Source of the DNA: Chryseobacterium indicum
GTDB lineage: Bacteria > Bacteroidota > Bacteroidia > Flavobacteriales > Weeksellaceae
Direction of reading: 5' to 3'
DNA length: 64,000 nt
Assembly (NCBI RefSeq): GCF_021504595.1
Contig: NZ_JACSGT010000002.1
Location: 372,001-436,000, forward strand
Part shown: positions 6,879-14,704 of the stretch, piece after piece
Position numbering within the stretch: the stretch's first letter is position 1
Layout: the number at the start of each line of letters is the position of its first letter
Made by a program: the position numbers and the translations under genes
The notes under the pieces: model-generated
What the model was told of the DNA's origin: nothing
The model's input: the letters and a program-made list of their open reading frames with translations, nothing else
Database searches by the model: none

Positions 6879-8603
6879 ATGAAACTGAAATACCTTTTTC
6901 TGCTGCTTACTTCTTCATTTCTTTTTGCCCAGAATCAACTTCAAACACCTTTTGAAAAAGGAAATGGAAATCAGACCGTTACTTATGATGAAATGAACAG
7001 CTATTATCAGAATTTAGCTAAAAATTTCAACACCATTCAGTATCTTAAAAAAGGAGAAGACGACAACGGAAAAGCAATTTATGTGGTCATTTACAACCCT
7101 TTTCGCGAAAAAGACTTTGATAAATTAAGAAAAAACAAAGCCGTTTTATTCATCAATAACGGAATTCATCCCGGCGAACCGGACGGAATCGATGCCACCA
7201 TGATGCTGATGAAAAATCTGGCAACTCAGAAAATCAAAACACCGCAGAATTTCATTGTTGCAGCCATTTCAGCGTATAATGTAAGCGGAATGCTCAATCG
7301 CGGATCATTTTCCAGAGCCAACCAGAACGGTCCGGAACAGTATGGTTTCAGAGGAAATGCCAGAAATTATGACCTGAACAGAGATTTCATTAAAGCAGAT
7401 ACCAAAAACGCCAGAAGTTTTCAGGAAATTTATCAGTGGCTGAAACCGGATGTTTTCATTGATAATCACGTAAGTAACGGAGCAGATTATCAATATACAT
7501 TTACTTATATTTCTACTTTTAAAGAACGTCTGGGAAATATTTTGGGCGAATATTTTTACAACAGCTATCAGGCTAAAAATTTAAACGACTTAAAAAAACT
7601 GGGTTACGAAAGTACGCCTTACGTTAATATTCATGGCGATATTCCGGAAGTTGGCTTTGCTTCTTTTGAAGATTCTCCGAGATACTCTACAGGATATACC
7701 TCGCTGTTTAATTCTCTGGGAACCGTTCCTGAAACGCATATGCTGAAACCTTACGACAAAAGAGTGGATGCAACGTACAAATATATGTTGGTGAACCTTC
7801 AGAATTTAGATCAGGATTATCAGAAAATAAAACAACTCAGAATTGAAAATCTAAAACAGTACCAAGCCGGAAAACAGTACGGAATCCGCTGGAAAATAGA
7901 TTCTGCAAAATACACGACCATGGATTTTAAAGGTTTTGAGGGAAAATACAAACCCAGTGAAATTTCCGGAAAACCGAGACTCTATTACGACAGAAACAAA
8001 CCTTTCACAAAAAACATCAGGCTGTTTACGACTGCAGTTCCTACAGGTTATATCACCATTCCGAAATATTATGTCATTCCACAGTCACAATATCGTGTTA
8101 TTGAGGAATTTAAAAGAAATAAAATTCAGATGAAGACCCTTCAGAAAGACAGTACGATTGCGGTGGAATCTTACAGAATCAATGATTTTAAAACCGTTAA
8201 AAATCCATATGAAGGACATTATCTGCATTTTGAGACAACGGTAGATAAAGCGGATAAAAAAATGGCTTTTTCAGCAGGAGATTATATCGTTCCGACCGAT
8301 CAGGAAGGCGTAAAATACATCATTGAAACCCTTGAACCGGAAGCACTGGATTCCTTTTTCAACTGGAATTTCTTCGACGGGATTTTAGCCCAGAAAGAAT
8401 ACTATTCTGCTTACATTTTCGAGGATACCGCCGCAGAATTGCTGAAAAAAGATAAAGATTTGAAACAGAAATTCGAAGCCAGAAAAGCAGCCGATAAAAA
8501 ATTTGCGGACGACGGAACTGCCCAGCTCGACTGGATCTACAGAAATTCTCCCTACTTCGAAGAAAAAACATTCAGACAATATCCGGTTTACAGAATCTTA
8601 TAA
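6879..8603 (+). CDS. secreted M14 family zinc carboxypeptidase
   Basis: 574 residues with a signal peptide (MKLKYLFLLLTSSFLFAQ, cleavage after the Phe-Ala region). The M14 zinc motif is HPGEPDG at about residue 106 (His-x-x-Glu), a later zinc His is in DNHVSNG, and the catalytic Glu is probably in PETHML. The substrate-binding NxR pair fits GNARNYDLNRD. This is a family of large exported peptidases in Flavobacteriia, probably periplasmic or surface exposed, cutting peptides from the C-terminus. The C-terminal 200 residues are an extra domain rich in beta structure with no motif I recognise. Monocistronic by context. Confidence 0.9.
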   Translation: MKLKYLFLLLTSSFLFAQNQLQTPFEKGNGNQTVTYDEMNSYYQNLAKNFNTIQYLKKGEDDNGKAIYVVIYNPFREKDFDKLRKNKAVLFINNGIHPGEPDGIDATMMLMKNLATQKIKTPQNFIVAAISAYNVSGMLNRGSFSRANQNGPEQYGFRGNARNYDLNRDFIKADTKNARSFQEIYQWLKPDVFIDNHVSNGADYQYTFTYISTFKERLGNILGEYFYNSYQAKNLNDLKKLGYESTPYVNIHGDIPEVGFASFEDSPRYSTGYTSLFNSLGTVPETHMLKPYDKRVDATYKYMLVNLQNLDQDYQKIKQLRIENLKQYQAGKQYGIRWKIDSAKYTTMDFKGFEGKYKPSEISGKPRLYYDRNKPFTKNIRLFTTAVPTGYITIPKYYVIPQSQYRVIEEFKRNKIQMKTLQKDSTIAVESYRINDFKTVKNPYEGHYLHFETTVDKADKKMAFSAGDYIVPTDQEGVKYIIETLEPEALDSFFNWNFFDGILAQKEYYSAYIFEDTAAELLKKDKDLKQKFEARKAADKKFADDGTAQLDWIYRNSPYFEEKTFRQYPVYRIL

Positions 8604-8724
8604 ATTAATTTAATTTATTGATAATCAGTGTTTAAATTCCGTATTTTTCCCATGTAAAATTGTTGTTTTTACGGACTGGATTTCATTTTTATAAATCGAA
8701 ATTTGGTAAACAAAACCAATAAAA

Positions 8725-9015
8725 ATGACAATTATGGCAACCAAAAAACAATTTTTCGTTTCTCTTGAAGGCGTAGACCTTACCGACGAACAATTAAAAA
8801 ACATCGACAAGGGAATTCAGAATGTAGTGCTTTCCGAACTGTCCAAAGTAGACAACACTCAGGCTTTCGGCGCACACAGAAATTTCAGAGAACTGACTAA
8901 ACCCTTAAAAGTGAAAGACTGGTTTCCCTGGGGAATCATTATTTTCAAGCCGGGAATTGATATTACCAAGCAGGTTACAGACATCCATAATCAGATAAAA
9001 GCTTATGGAGGCTAG
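8725..9015 (+). CDS. conserved-looking small protein, unknown (96 aa)
   Basis: Not recognised. ATG codons at 8725 and 8734 are both possible; the second gives MATKKQFF. No signal peptide. Sequence runs from a helical N-terminal part (LTDEQLKNIDKGIQNVVLSEL) to an aromatic segment WFPWGIIIFKPG. The stop overlaps the next ATG by 11 bases, so the two are almost certainly co-translated. The layout, a small helical protein with a Cys-rich partner, could suit a peptide with a modifying or delivery partner, but that is speculation. Confidence 0.7.
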   Translation: MTIMATKKQFFVSLEGVDLTDEQLKNIDKGIQNVVLSELSKVDNTQAFGAHRNFRELTKPLKVKDWFPWGIIIFKPGIDITKQVTDIHNQIKAYGG

Positions 9016-9409
9016 TTTTAACTCTTCAAAAAAGATGTGTCCCAGCTACGTTGGAAAAGTTGGGGCGCAGCTTTTCGGAGTCGTCAATAAAGACGGAAAA
9101 GTTCAGTTTATAACTCCGCTTACCGTTACAGAAGAATTTATCGAGCAGAATGAAAATCTGGAACAGCGATTTCGTTTCACCGGAAAATGTGTGGAAAAAG
9201 GATGCGGACAATGGAATCATGAAGAGTCCAGATGTTCTCTGTCTAAAAAAGTTCAGGATCTGAATTTTCCAAAAAATACTGAACTTAGCTTTTGCCCGAT
9301 CCGTTCGCAGTGCAGATGGTTTTCTCAGGATGGCAAAGAAGCCTGTTTTTCCTGCAACGAAGTCACCCGAAATATGGAAGAATTGCTTGTTAATAATTCA
9401 GCACAATAA
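9005..9409 (+). CDS. eight-cysteine protein of unknown function (134 aa)
   Basis: Cysteines at 12, 62, 67, 77, 97, 103, 114 and 117, in the pattern C-x4-C-x2-W, C, C-x5-C-R-W-F, C-x2-C. No signal peptide, so disulphides are unlikely and a zinc or iron-sulphur site is the more natural reading. The region PIRSQCRWFSQDGKEACFSC is the most motif-like. The start at 9005 overlaps the 96-residue protein; Met11 (9035) is an alternative. Function unknown; it should be considered with its upstream partner. Confidence 0.8.
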   Translation: MEASFNSSKKMCPSYVGKVGAQLFGVVNKDGKVQFITPLTVTEEFIEQNENLEQRFRFTGKCVEKGCGQWNHEESRCSLSKKVQDLNFPKNTELSFCPIRSQCRWFSQDGKEACFSCNEVTRNMEELLVNNSAQ

Positions 9410-9494
9410 AAAATCCAATCATAAAATTGGCGGCATATACTTTGAATGATTGATAATTAAGATTTTATCTGAACATCAATTTTTCAAACTTACT

Positions 9495-10625
9495 ATGAGG
9501 AAACTTCTAACCGCAGGCATCGCCGGAATTTCAGCATTTGTTGCTGTAGTTTTTCTTTCGGGATACGGATATATTTTTAAAGCTTTAGCGATCAATTTAA
9601 AAAAAGGACCTTTTACTCCTTCAATAGATGATGAGGAAAAATTTCCTTCCCGGATTATTCGCAACAGACATCCGAAACGATGGAAGAAACACATAAGTTA
9701 CAATAAAAAAGAACTTTCAGCACGAGTTTTGGAAGAGCTAAAAAAGACAAGGGCTTCTTCTCTTCTGGTACTTCACGACGGAAAACTCCTGCACGAAGAA
9801 TACTGGAAAGATCACGATGTTTCTTCTTTAATGAATTCCTTTTCAATGGCGAAAGGCGTTCTTTCTGTTTTAACGGGATGTGCGATAGATGACGGATATA
9901 TTGAATCTGAAAACCAGTTGATTTCCACCGTTTTTCCACAATACCAAAACAGCCGTTTCGGAAAATATCTTACCTTTAAACATTTGATGACGATGCAGGC
10001 CGGATTGGATTGGGAAGAAGAATACCATCATCCTTTTGCAGAGAATTCCAGACAGTATTTTGTAGACGATCTTGCGTCGCAGGCTTTCGGGATAGATTTT
10101 AAAGAAATGCCGGGCGAAAAGTACGAATACCAGAGTGTTGCAGCACAATTATTGGGTCTTGCGTTAAGAGAAGCTACAGGAAAAGATCTTGCAGCCTATC
10201 TTTCAGAAAAAATATGGCAGCCTTTGGGAATGGAATCTCATGCAAAATGGAGCGTAGATGAAAAAGGCGTTGAAAAAGCATTCTGCTGTATTCATGCCGT
10301 AACAAGAGATTTTGCAAAACTCGGACAATTCATTATGCAGAAAGGAGAGTGGGAAGGAAAACAGCTCATCAGCAAAGAATATTGTGAAAAACTTTTATCG
10401 CCCACGAAAGAGAACGATGCATTTTGCTACACAATCTGGGCAGATGACGAAAATGATTATCGATGCAGGTTCTTTTACGGATTTTTAGGGCAGTTCATCA
10501 TTATGATTCCCGAAAAAAAGATGGTGATCGTGAAAACCGGTTTTTACAACAGACTGGATGTCGATAAAAAGAAAAGACCGCTTCAGGTAAAGCTTTTGGT
10601 GGAAGAACTTACAAAACTGGTATAA
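9495..10625 (+). CDS. serine hydrolase, beta-lactamase/class C-like family
   Basis: The start is placed at 9495 (MRKLLTAGIAGISAF) because it opens directly into a hydrophobic signal anchor; the ATG at 9450 adds 15 residues that do not fit. 376 residues. The SxxK nucleophile motif is SFSMAK near residue 118, and YEYQS supplies the second-block tyrosine. The family covers penicillin-binding-like esterases and D-amino peptidases; true beta-lactamase activity is not implied. Probably periplasmic and tethered by its N-terminal segment. A strong terminator follows directly. Confidence 0.88.
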   Translation: MRKLLTAGIAGISAFVAVVFLSGYGYIFKALAINLKKGPFTPSIDDEEKFPSRIIRNRHPKRWKKHISYNKKELSARVLEELKKTRASSLLVLHDGKLLHEEYWKDHDVSSLMNSFSMAKGVLSVLTGCAIDDGYIESENQLISTVFPQYQNSRFGKYLTFKHLMTMQAGLDWEEEYHHPFAENSRQYFVDDLASQAFGIDFKEMPGEKYEYQSVAAQLLGLALREATGKDLAAYLSEKIWQPLGMESHAKWSVDEKGVEKAFCCIHAVTRDFAKLGQFIMQKGEWEGKQLISKEYCEKLLSPTKENDAFCYTIWADDENDYRCRFFYGFLGQFIIMIPEKKMVIVKTGFYNRLDVDKKKRPLQVKLLVEELTKLV

Positions 10626-10626
10626 A

Positions 10627-10661
10627 AAATAAGCTGCAAAATTTTTGCAGCTTATTTTTTT
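10627..10661 (+). terminator. intrinsic terminator after the serine hydrolase
   Basis: Perfect 14-bp stem (10627-10640 / 10644-10657) around AAGCTGC, 3-base loop, then a T run. It could serve both strands, since the small gene on the minus strand ends at 10672. Confidence 0.85.
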
Positions 10662-10671
10662 GATAGTAAAC

Positions 10672-10836
10672 TTAGAATGAATCTCTGTAGTTTAGATTTC
10701 CTGTTGCTCCCTGTGGAAGAAAAACAACTTTTCTTTTGATACTCTTAGCTTTTTCAAGTGCTTTAAGCGCTTTTTGACGTTCAACTTCCCTGTTAAAATG
10801 AGAATTGATGTTTTCAGATTGTGCAGTTGCTTTCAT
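10672..10836 (-). CDS. small basic protein, unknown (54 aa)
   Basis: A 54-codon ORF on the minus strand, ATG at 10836-10834 and TAA at 10674-10672, translating as MKATAQSENINSHFNREVER then QKALKALEKAKSIKRKVVF and ending GATGNLNYRDSF. It lies in an otherwise empty 545-bp gap, faces the serine hydrolase convergently and shares its terminator. The composition (one Lys/Arg/Ala-rich helix, aromatic end) is protein-like rather than random. No family recognised. Could be a regulator or ribosome-associated peptide. Confidence 0.55.
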   Translation of the reverse strand: MKATAQSENINSHFNREVERQKALKALEKAKSIKRKVVFLPQGATGNLNYRDSF

Positions 10837-11169
10837 ATGTATATTTTTTGGTGTGTTACAGTGAGCTAATCTAAAAATATGCCGTTTTCAGGGTAAATCT
10901 TCTAATGAGGTATCAAAAACAAAAAAAATATTTTTTTTAATTTCTTTGATATTCTTGGCATAGTAGTTGAATACTAAAACGCAACTATTAAAAAATAAAC
11001 AAATAAGGGATCTAAAATATTTCCCGGAGCAATTCGGGAATATTTTTTATCACTTTTTAAAGGAAAAACACCAATCACTATAAATATTAATACTTTTGAC
11101 TAAATCCCCGAATCTTTCGGGGATTTTTTCATGTGATTTTATTTGATACCTTTACAAAAAAAATAGGTT
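10837..11169 (+). other. intergenic region with two hairpin terminators; possible small RNA
   Basis: 333 bp without a protein gene. Two terminator-like hairpins point rightwards: AAATATTTCCCG...CGGGAATATTTTTT around 11017-11048, and AATCCCCGAA/TTCGGGGATTTTTT around 11104-11130. Neither follows a plus-strand gene, so the first could end a short RNA starting near 10980. A small stem TAGTTG...CAACTA precedes it at about 10962-10990. Confidence 0.4.
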
Positions 11170-11448
11170 GTGGGTTATATAATTAAAACAACATCAGACG
11201 GTTTGATCTATGTTAAAGCGTCGAGCGTTATCCATGTTAAAAAGCCCAATGCACTGGAAGGAGCAAAGGTTATGGGGCAGCCATTGGTAATTAATGTAAA
11301 CCATATTGGCTTTTTGAGCTACAATATTGAAGGTCATGTTACCTTTTTTATGGCAAGCGGGTTTGAGATCTCAATGAAGATATTTTACGAAGAAGCAGAA
11401 GAAGCTTTTAACTGTGCAAAAGGAAATATTGAGAAAATAATCAGGTAA
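11170..11448 (+). CDS. small cytosolic protein, unknown (92 aa)
   Basis: GTG start at 11170; no ATG is available in frame upstream. The first 60 residues alternate beta-like segments (GYIIKTTSDGLIYVKASSVI, then VNHIGFLSYNIEGHVTFFMA) and the end is a helix (EEAEEAFNCAKGNIEKII). This small beta-plus-helix build recalls LytTR-like or PH-like folds, but no family motif is visible. Preceded by a terminator hairpin and followed by a bidirectional terminator, so it is monocistronic. Confidence 0.65.
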   Translation: MGYIIKTTSDGLIYVKASSVIHVKKPNALEGAKVMGQPLVINVNHIGFLSYNIEGHVTFFMASGFEISMKIFYEEAEEAFNCAKGNIEKIIR

Positions 11449-11460
11449 TTTTAATCAATA

Positions 11461-11492
11461 AAAAAGACGTTTCAGCCGAAACGTCTTTTTTT
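11461..11492. terminator. bidirectional terminator between convergent genes
   Basis: Perfect 13-bp stem AAAAAGACGTTTC (11461-11473) / GAAACGTCTTTTT (11478-11490), 4-base loop, with A and T runs on both sides. Serves the 92-residue gene on plus and the JmjC-type gene on minus. Confidence 0.88.
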
Positions 11493-12373
11493 TATCTTGG
11501 TAAGCCTCTTTTCAGGGCGATTTCTGCTCTTTTTACAGCCACTTTTTCTTTCCAGTCCATGTATTTTTTCTTGAAGTTCTTCTTCATGATGTCATCAAAT
11601 TTACGCTGCACCGTAAGATTCCATAAAGAATGTGCCTTCACCGCCCAGGATTTGTCCCAAGCTCTCAGGGAAATAGAAAAACTTCCGTCCAGATATTTCA
11701 TCCAGTGCCACCATCCGGTTGGCATAAACAAAGTGTCTCCGTGTTCAAGATAACATTCAATACCTTCTACACCGTCTAAGGCAGGGAATTTTGTAAAATC
11801 AGGATTTTCAATATCATAATCTTCCAGCGCATACGTTGCATAAGGAATCTGGTAAAGTCTCTCTTTCCATTTATAATCGAAAAGAAGAATATGCTTTCTT
11901 CCGTTAAAGTGGGTATGGAAAATATGCGCCATATCAATATCGAAATGCAGGAACGTTACAGAGCCTTTACCTCCGAAAAACATATTGGGATATTTGTCCA
12001 GAAATCCTCCCATTAATTCTTTAGGAGAAATATAATCTTCAAGAAGTTTCGGGGCAAATTTTATCGGGTCAAAAAGGAAAATTCTAAGATCGGTAGGTTC
12101 TCTCTGGATAAGATCTATATAATCTCCGAATTTCATTTTGGCTGCAGAAGCATTAATGGGAGCTGCAGGATCTGCTTTCGAACTGTCGTACAACGGAACT
12201 TCCACATCGCCTACTACTTCTTTCATGTATTCCATAGTCCATTTCTGGTACGCTGGCCATTTTCTTGCCATGTTCTTAATGACAACAGGTTTTCTCGGCT
12301 TCAGATACTTTTCAATGAATTCTTCCTGAGTAATATCATCTACAATATCTATAGGCTTTAAATTAATTCCCAT
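11492..12373 (-). CDS. cupin-8/JmjC-type Fe(II)/2-oxoglutarate dioxygenase
   Basis: 293 residues, cytosolic. The iron facial triad fits a JmjC/FIH fold: His and Asp in FLHFDIDMAHIFHTHFNG, and the distal His in GDTLFMPTGWWHWM. GRKHILLF supplies the usual 2-oxoglutarate-binding lysine region. Relatives hydroxylate protein or tRNA side chains; the substrate here is unknown. The N-terminus contains the family's YLKPRKPVVIKNMARKWPA segment. Monocistronic, with its own promoter box at 12394-12401 and a shared terminator. Confidence 0.9.
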   Translation of the reverse strand: MGINLKPIDIVDDITQEEFIEKYLKPRKPVVIKNMARKWPAYQKWTMEYMKEVVGDVEVPLYDSSKADPAAPINASAAKMKFGDYIDLIQREPTDLRIFLFDPIKFAPKLLEDYISPKELMGGFLDKYPNMFFGGKGSVTFLHFDIDMAHIFHTHFNGRKHILLFDYKWKERLYQIPYATYALEDYDIENPDFTKFPALDGVEGIECYLEHGDTLFMPTGWWHWMKYLDGSFSISLRAWDKSWAVKAHSLWNLTVQRKFDDIMKKNFKKKYMDWKEKVAVKRAEIALKRGLPR

Positions 12374-12393
12374 TTCTTAAAAATTTAATGTTA

Positions 12394-12401
12394 CAAAATT
12401 A
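12394..12401 (-). promoter_or_regulatory. -7 promoter box of the dioxygenase gene
   Basis: On the minus strand the sequence reads TAATTTTG, matching the Bacteroidota -7 consensus TAnnTTTG. It would place the transcript start about 13 nt before the ATG. The -33 element is not clear. Confidence 0.5.
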
Positions 12402-12519
12402 TTAAATAAAAATATATGTTAACAGATTTAAGCTTTTTTTAATCTATGATTCAAATCATTTTTAACTATTTAGACTAAGATAAAGTAATGCGAAATATTT
12501 CTATAAGCACAATTTTTTT

Positions 12520-12553
12520 AAAAAAAACACCCTGCAAAAAAGAATTGCAGGGT
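12520..12553 (-). terminator. orphan minus-strand terminator
   Basis: Stem ACCCTGCA (12529-12536) / TGCAGGGT (12546-12553); the poly-T run lies on the minus strand (A run at 12520-12527). It has no upstream protein gene on that strand, so it may end a small RNA. Confidence 0.55.
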
Positions 12554-12829
12554 AAAAACACAATTTGATGAATAAAAATTCATTTCTTTCGGCTAAAATA
12601 AAAAAATATTTATAACTGGTTTTTGCCCTGAAGAGAATAATATAAGGGAAAAGATAGAATTTTTTCTATCTCATTCTAAAAAAAGCAATGAAAGGTATTC
12701 AATTATAAAACGCAAAATAAATTTTAATGAATTTTATTAATTTTTGAAATAAAATTTTTTTTTGTCATGCCTAAAAAATAAGGCTTAATTTGCCGATTTT
12801 CTTATGCAATAGTTTTACATTATTATTCA

Positions 12830-12837
12830 TAGTTTTG
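12830..12837 (+). promoter_or_regulatory. -7 promoter box upstream of the small secreted protein
   Basis: TAGTTTTG matches TAnnTTTG. It would give a 5' leader of about 155 nt before 12999, unusually long for this genome, containing the second TTTTGTGATACGA repeat. Confidence 0.4.
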
Positions 12838-12998
12838 TGATATGACACAAATGGAAATTCGCGAAACATTTTGTGATACGATTGCAGAATGTATTTCTTT
12901 AAAGTCATAATGATGCATCATCCGAACTATACATTTATTCTAGATAAAATTGTATAGCTAGGGAAAAATTATTATTAACAATTAAAAGAAAAAATTCT

Positions 12999-13205
12999 AT
13001 GAAAAAGAAAATTTTATTTTGCGCCATGTTCGGAATTTCCGTTATGGCGTTTGCGAGAGTTCAGGCGGTTTGGACTTCAACTTGCGGTGTGAAACATTAT
13101 ACATCTTTTCCGGATAGCTGGACTTATAATCAAATGTCTAATGCTATTGCAGCAATCAATCAAGCTGAATGTGGAACAACTCCAGATGTAACTATTCATC
13201 CTTAA
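12999..13205 (+). CDS. small secreted protein with two cysteines (68 aa)
   Basis: Signal peptide MKKKILFCAMFGISVMAFA followed by a mature part of about 48 residues: TSTCGVKHYTSFPDSWTYNQ then MSNAIAAINQAECGTTPDVT. Two cysteines, one near each end of the mature chain, could form a disulphide. It sits 43 bp before a GLPGLI gene and probably shares its transcript. Similar tiny exported Cys proteins are seen beside GLPGLI genes in this genus; function unknown. Compare the 18670 gene. Confidence 0.75.
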   Translation: MKKKILFCAMFGISVMAFARVQAVWTSTCGVKHYTSFPDSWTYNQMSNAIAAINQAECGTTPDVTIHP

Positions 13206-13248
13206 TTTTTAGCGGAGTCCCAAGACTCCGCTATTACAATATTACATT

Positions 13249-14010
13249 ATGAAAAAGATTTATATATATTTTGCCTTTTTATTATCAATTCTGTCTTTTG
13301 GTCAAAAAATTAATTTTGAGCCAACAATAAGAGTAACTTATGATTCTAAGCTTCAATTGGGAGAAAAATATCAACATAATCAAAAATTTGTTTTAGTAGG
13401 AAACTCTCAGGATTATTATTTTGGTGCGGCACAAAATTATTTAAATGATACAGGACAATATGAAATTAAGGGAATAGATACAAGAGCAATTAGTGATTAT
13501 TTTCAGGAAAGATTGATCAGATCTAATAATAAGACATCTGTTTTTATTACCATAATTGATTCTAAAGTGCGCTATGAAGAAAAAGGAGGAATAAAATGGG
13601 TTTTGTACAGTGATACAAAAATAATCAATGGAATTAAATGTCAAATGGCAGCAACAAACAAGTTTGGGAGAAGATGGATCGCCTATTTTTCTAAAGATTA
13701 TCCACAGTCTTTAGGACCATACAAATTTAATGGATTACCGGGATTAATTTTTGAGCTGTATGATACAAGAGATGATTATCATTTTACACTAACAAAAGTA
13801 GAAAAATATACGGATGAGTTTGATTTTAATTTGAATGAATATAAAAATTATCCAAAAGATAAATATTTAAAAGCTAAATATAATATGGAGTTTACTTTGG
13901 CTGGATATCCTGCTGATATGGGTGAAGAACTAAGGAGGGAATTACAAAATGCATATGATAGGAAGAAAAAAATGTACGATAATCCTTTGGAGCTAAAACC
14001 TTTTGAATAA
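13249..14010 (+). CDS. GLPGLI family protein (secreted)
   Basis: 253 residues with signal peptide (MKKIYIYFAFLLSILSFGQ). The family signature is intact: GPYKFNGLPGLIFELYD, preceded by the family's FGRRWIAYFSKDYPQ block. The function of GLPGLI proteins is not established; they are exported Bacteroidota proteins often next to TonB-dependent barrels. This copy pairs with a small secreted protein instead; a second GLPGLI gene lies behind the barrel at 17537. Convergent with the XRE regulator. Confidence 0.9.
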   Translation: MKKIYIYFAFLLSILSFGQKINFEPTIRVTYDSKLQLGEKYQHNQKFVLVGNSQDYYFGAAQNYLNDTGQYEIKGIDTRAISDYFQERLIRSNNKTSVFITIIDSKVRYEEKGGIKWVLYSDTKIINGIKCQMAATNKFGRRWIAYFSKDYPQSLGPYKFNGLPGLIFELYDTRDDYHFTLTKVEKYTDEFDFNLNEYKNYPKDKYLKAKYNMEFTLAGYPADMGEELRRELQNAYDRKKKMYDNPLELKPFE

Positions 14011-14068
14011 TAAAAAAAGAGCCTTAAAAACTAAGGCTCAAAACACAAATGTCAGATAAAAAACCGAC

Positions 14069-14422
14069 TTATTTTTTCAGACTTTTTATCAGTTCTTCAA
14101 GTTGAGAACTGATTACTTTTGCTGCTTCAGAATCTGTAATATTGATAATGATTCCCTGTTGAATATCTTTTTGACCAATTGAAGATTCTTTATTGTCGTA
14201 ATTATTATTTACAAATTCACTTTTTGACTTTTCACCAAAAAGTTCAAGAATGCTTACCTGAAAAATTTCAGCCAGTTTCGGAATGTATTGAGACTTAATA
14301 TCCGTTGCTTCATTTTCCCAATTGGTATACGTATTTCTGTCTAATCCCAACATATCGGCAATTTCCTGTTGAGAAAGTTTCGTTTTGCTTCTCAGCTTTT
14401 TAAGATTAGTTCCTACTCCCAT
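14069..14422 (-). CDS. XRE-family helix-turn-helix regulator
   Basis: 117 residues. The HTH fills residues about 5-60: NLKKLRSKTKLSQQEIADML then GLDRNTYTNWENEATDIKS. The C-terminal half is a polar, possibly coiled segment with LEELIKSLKK at the end, perhaps for dimerisation. It is divergently transcribed from the barrel operon and 170 bp from a perfect palindrome over that operon's promoter, so it is the obvious candidate regulator. Its own -7 box TACATTTG (minus strand, 14441-14448) sits about 20 nt before the ATG. Confidence 0.9.
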   Translation of the reverse strand: MGVGTNLKKLRSKTKLSQQEIADMLGLDRNTYTNWENEATDIKSQYIPKLAEIFQVSILELFGEKSKSEFVNNNYDNKESSIGQKDIQQGIIINITDSEAAKVISSQLEELIKSLKK

Positions 14423-14593
14423 AGATGAAATTGTTTTTTACAAATGTATACAATTAGCCAAAGAATTAATAATAAAACACTTCAAAAATTCGGTCTTTTC
14501 ATTAAATACTATTTGAGAGCATAATGCATAGAAAATTTTTCATCAGGAAAGGAACTTTACTTTAAAAAATAAATTTCAACACATCAAAAAAAT

Positions 14594-14613
14594 ATCACTA
14601 TGTTTGTAGTGAT
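14594..14613 (+). promoter_or_regulatory. promoter with overlapping palindromic operator
   Basis: ATCACTA-TGTTTG-TAGTGAT is a perfect 7+7 inverted repeat, and its centre supplies the -7 box TATGTTTG (14599-14606). A protein bound here would block RNA polymerase. It lies about 90 bp before the barrel gene and next to the divergent XRE gene. Confidence 0.55.
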
Positions 14614-14704
14614 AAAAGGATTTTAACTTTTTGCTATAAATGCAATCTTTATACTCGTGTAACAAAACGCTTTAACCATTAACTAATTAAGCAAATAATA
14701 AATT

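Larger units (their letters stand above)
12402..12998. other. 597-bp gene-poor AT-rich region
   Basis: No convincing protein gene. Contains a terminator that works on the minus strand (12520-12553) although no minus-strand gene lies to its right, a perfect small dyad GATAGAA/TTCTATC near 12653-12671, a plus-strand promoter box at 12830, and two copies of TTTTGTGATAyGA about 40 bp apart (near 12833 and 12870). Tiny ORFs of 15 and 22 codons occur but have no support. Confidence 0.45.

Noticed and set aside
12842..12910. 22-codon ORF (MTQMEIRETFCD...) after the promoter box
   Set aside because: Start lies at or before the predicted transcript start; no conservation evidence.
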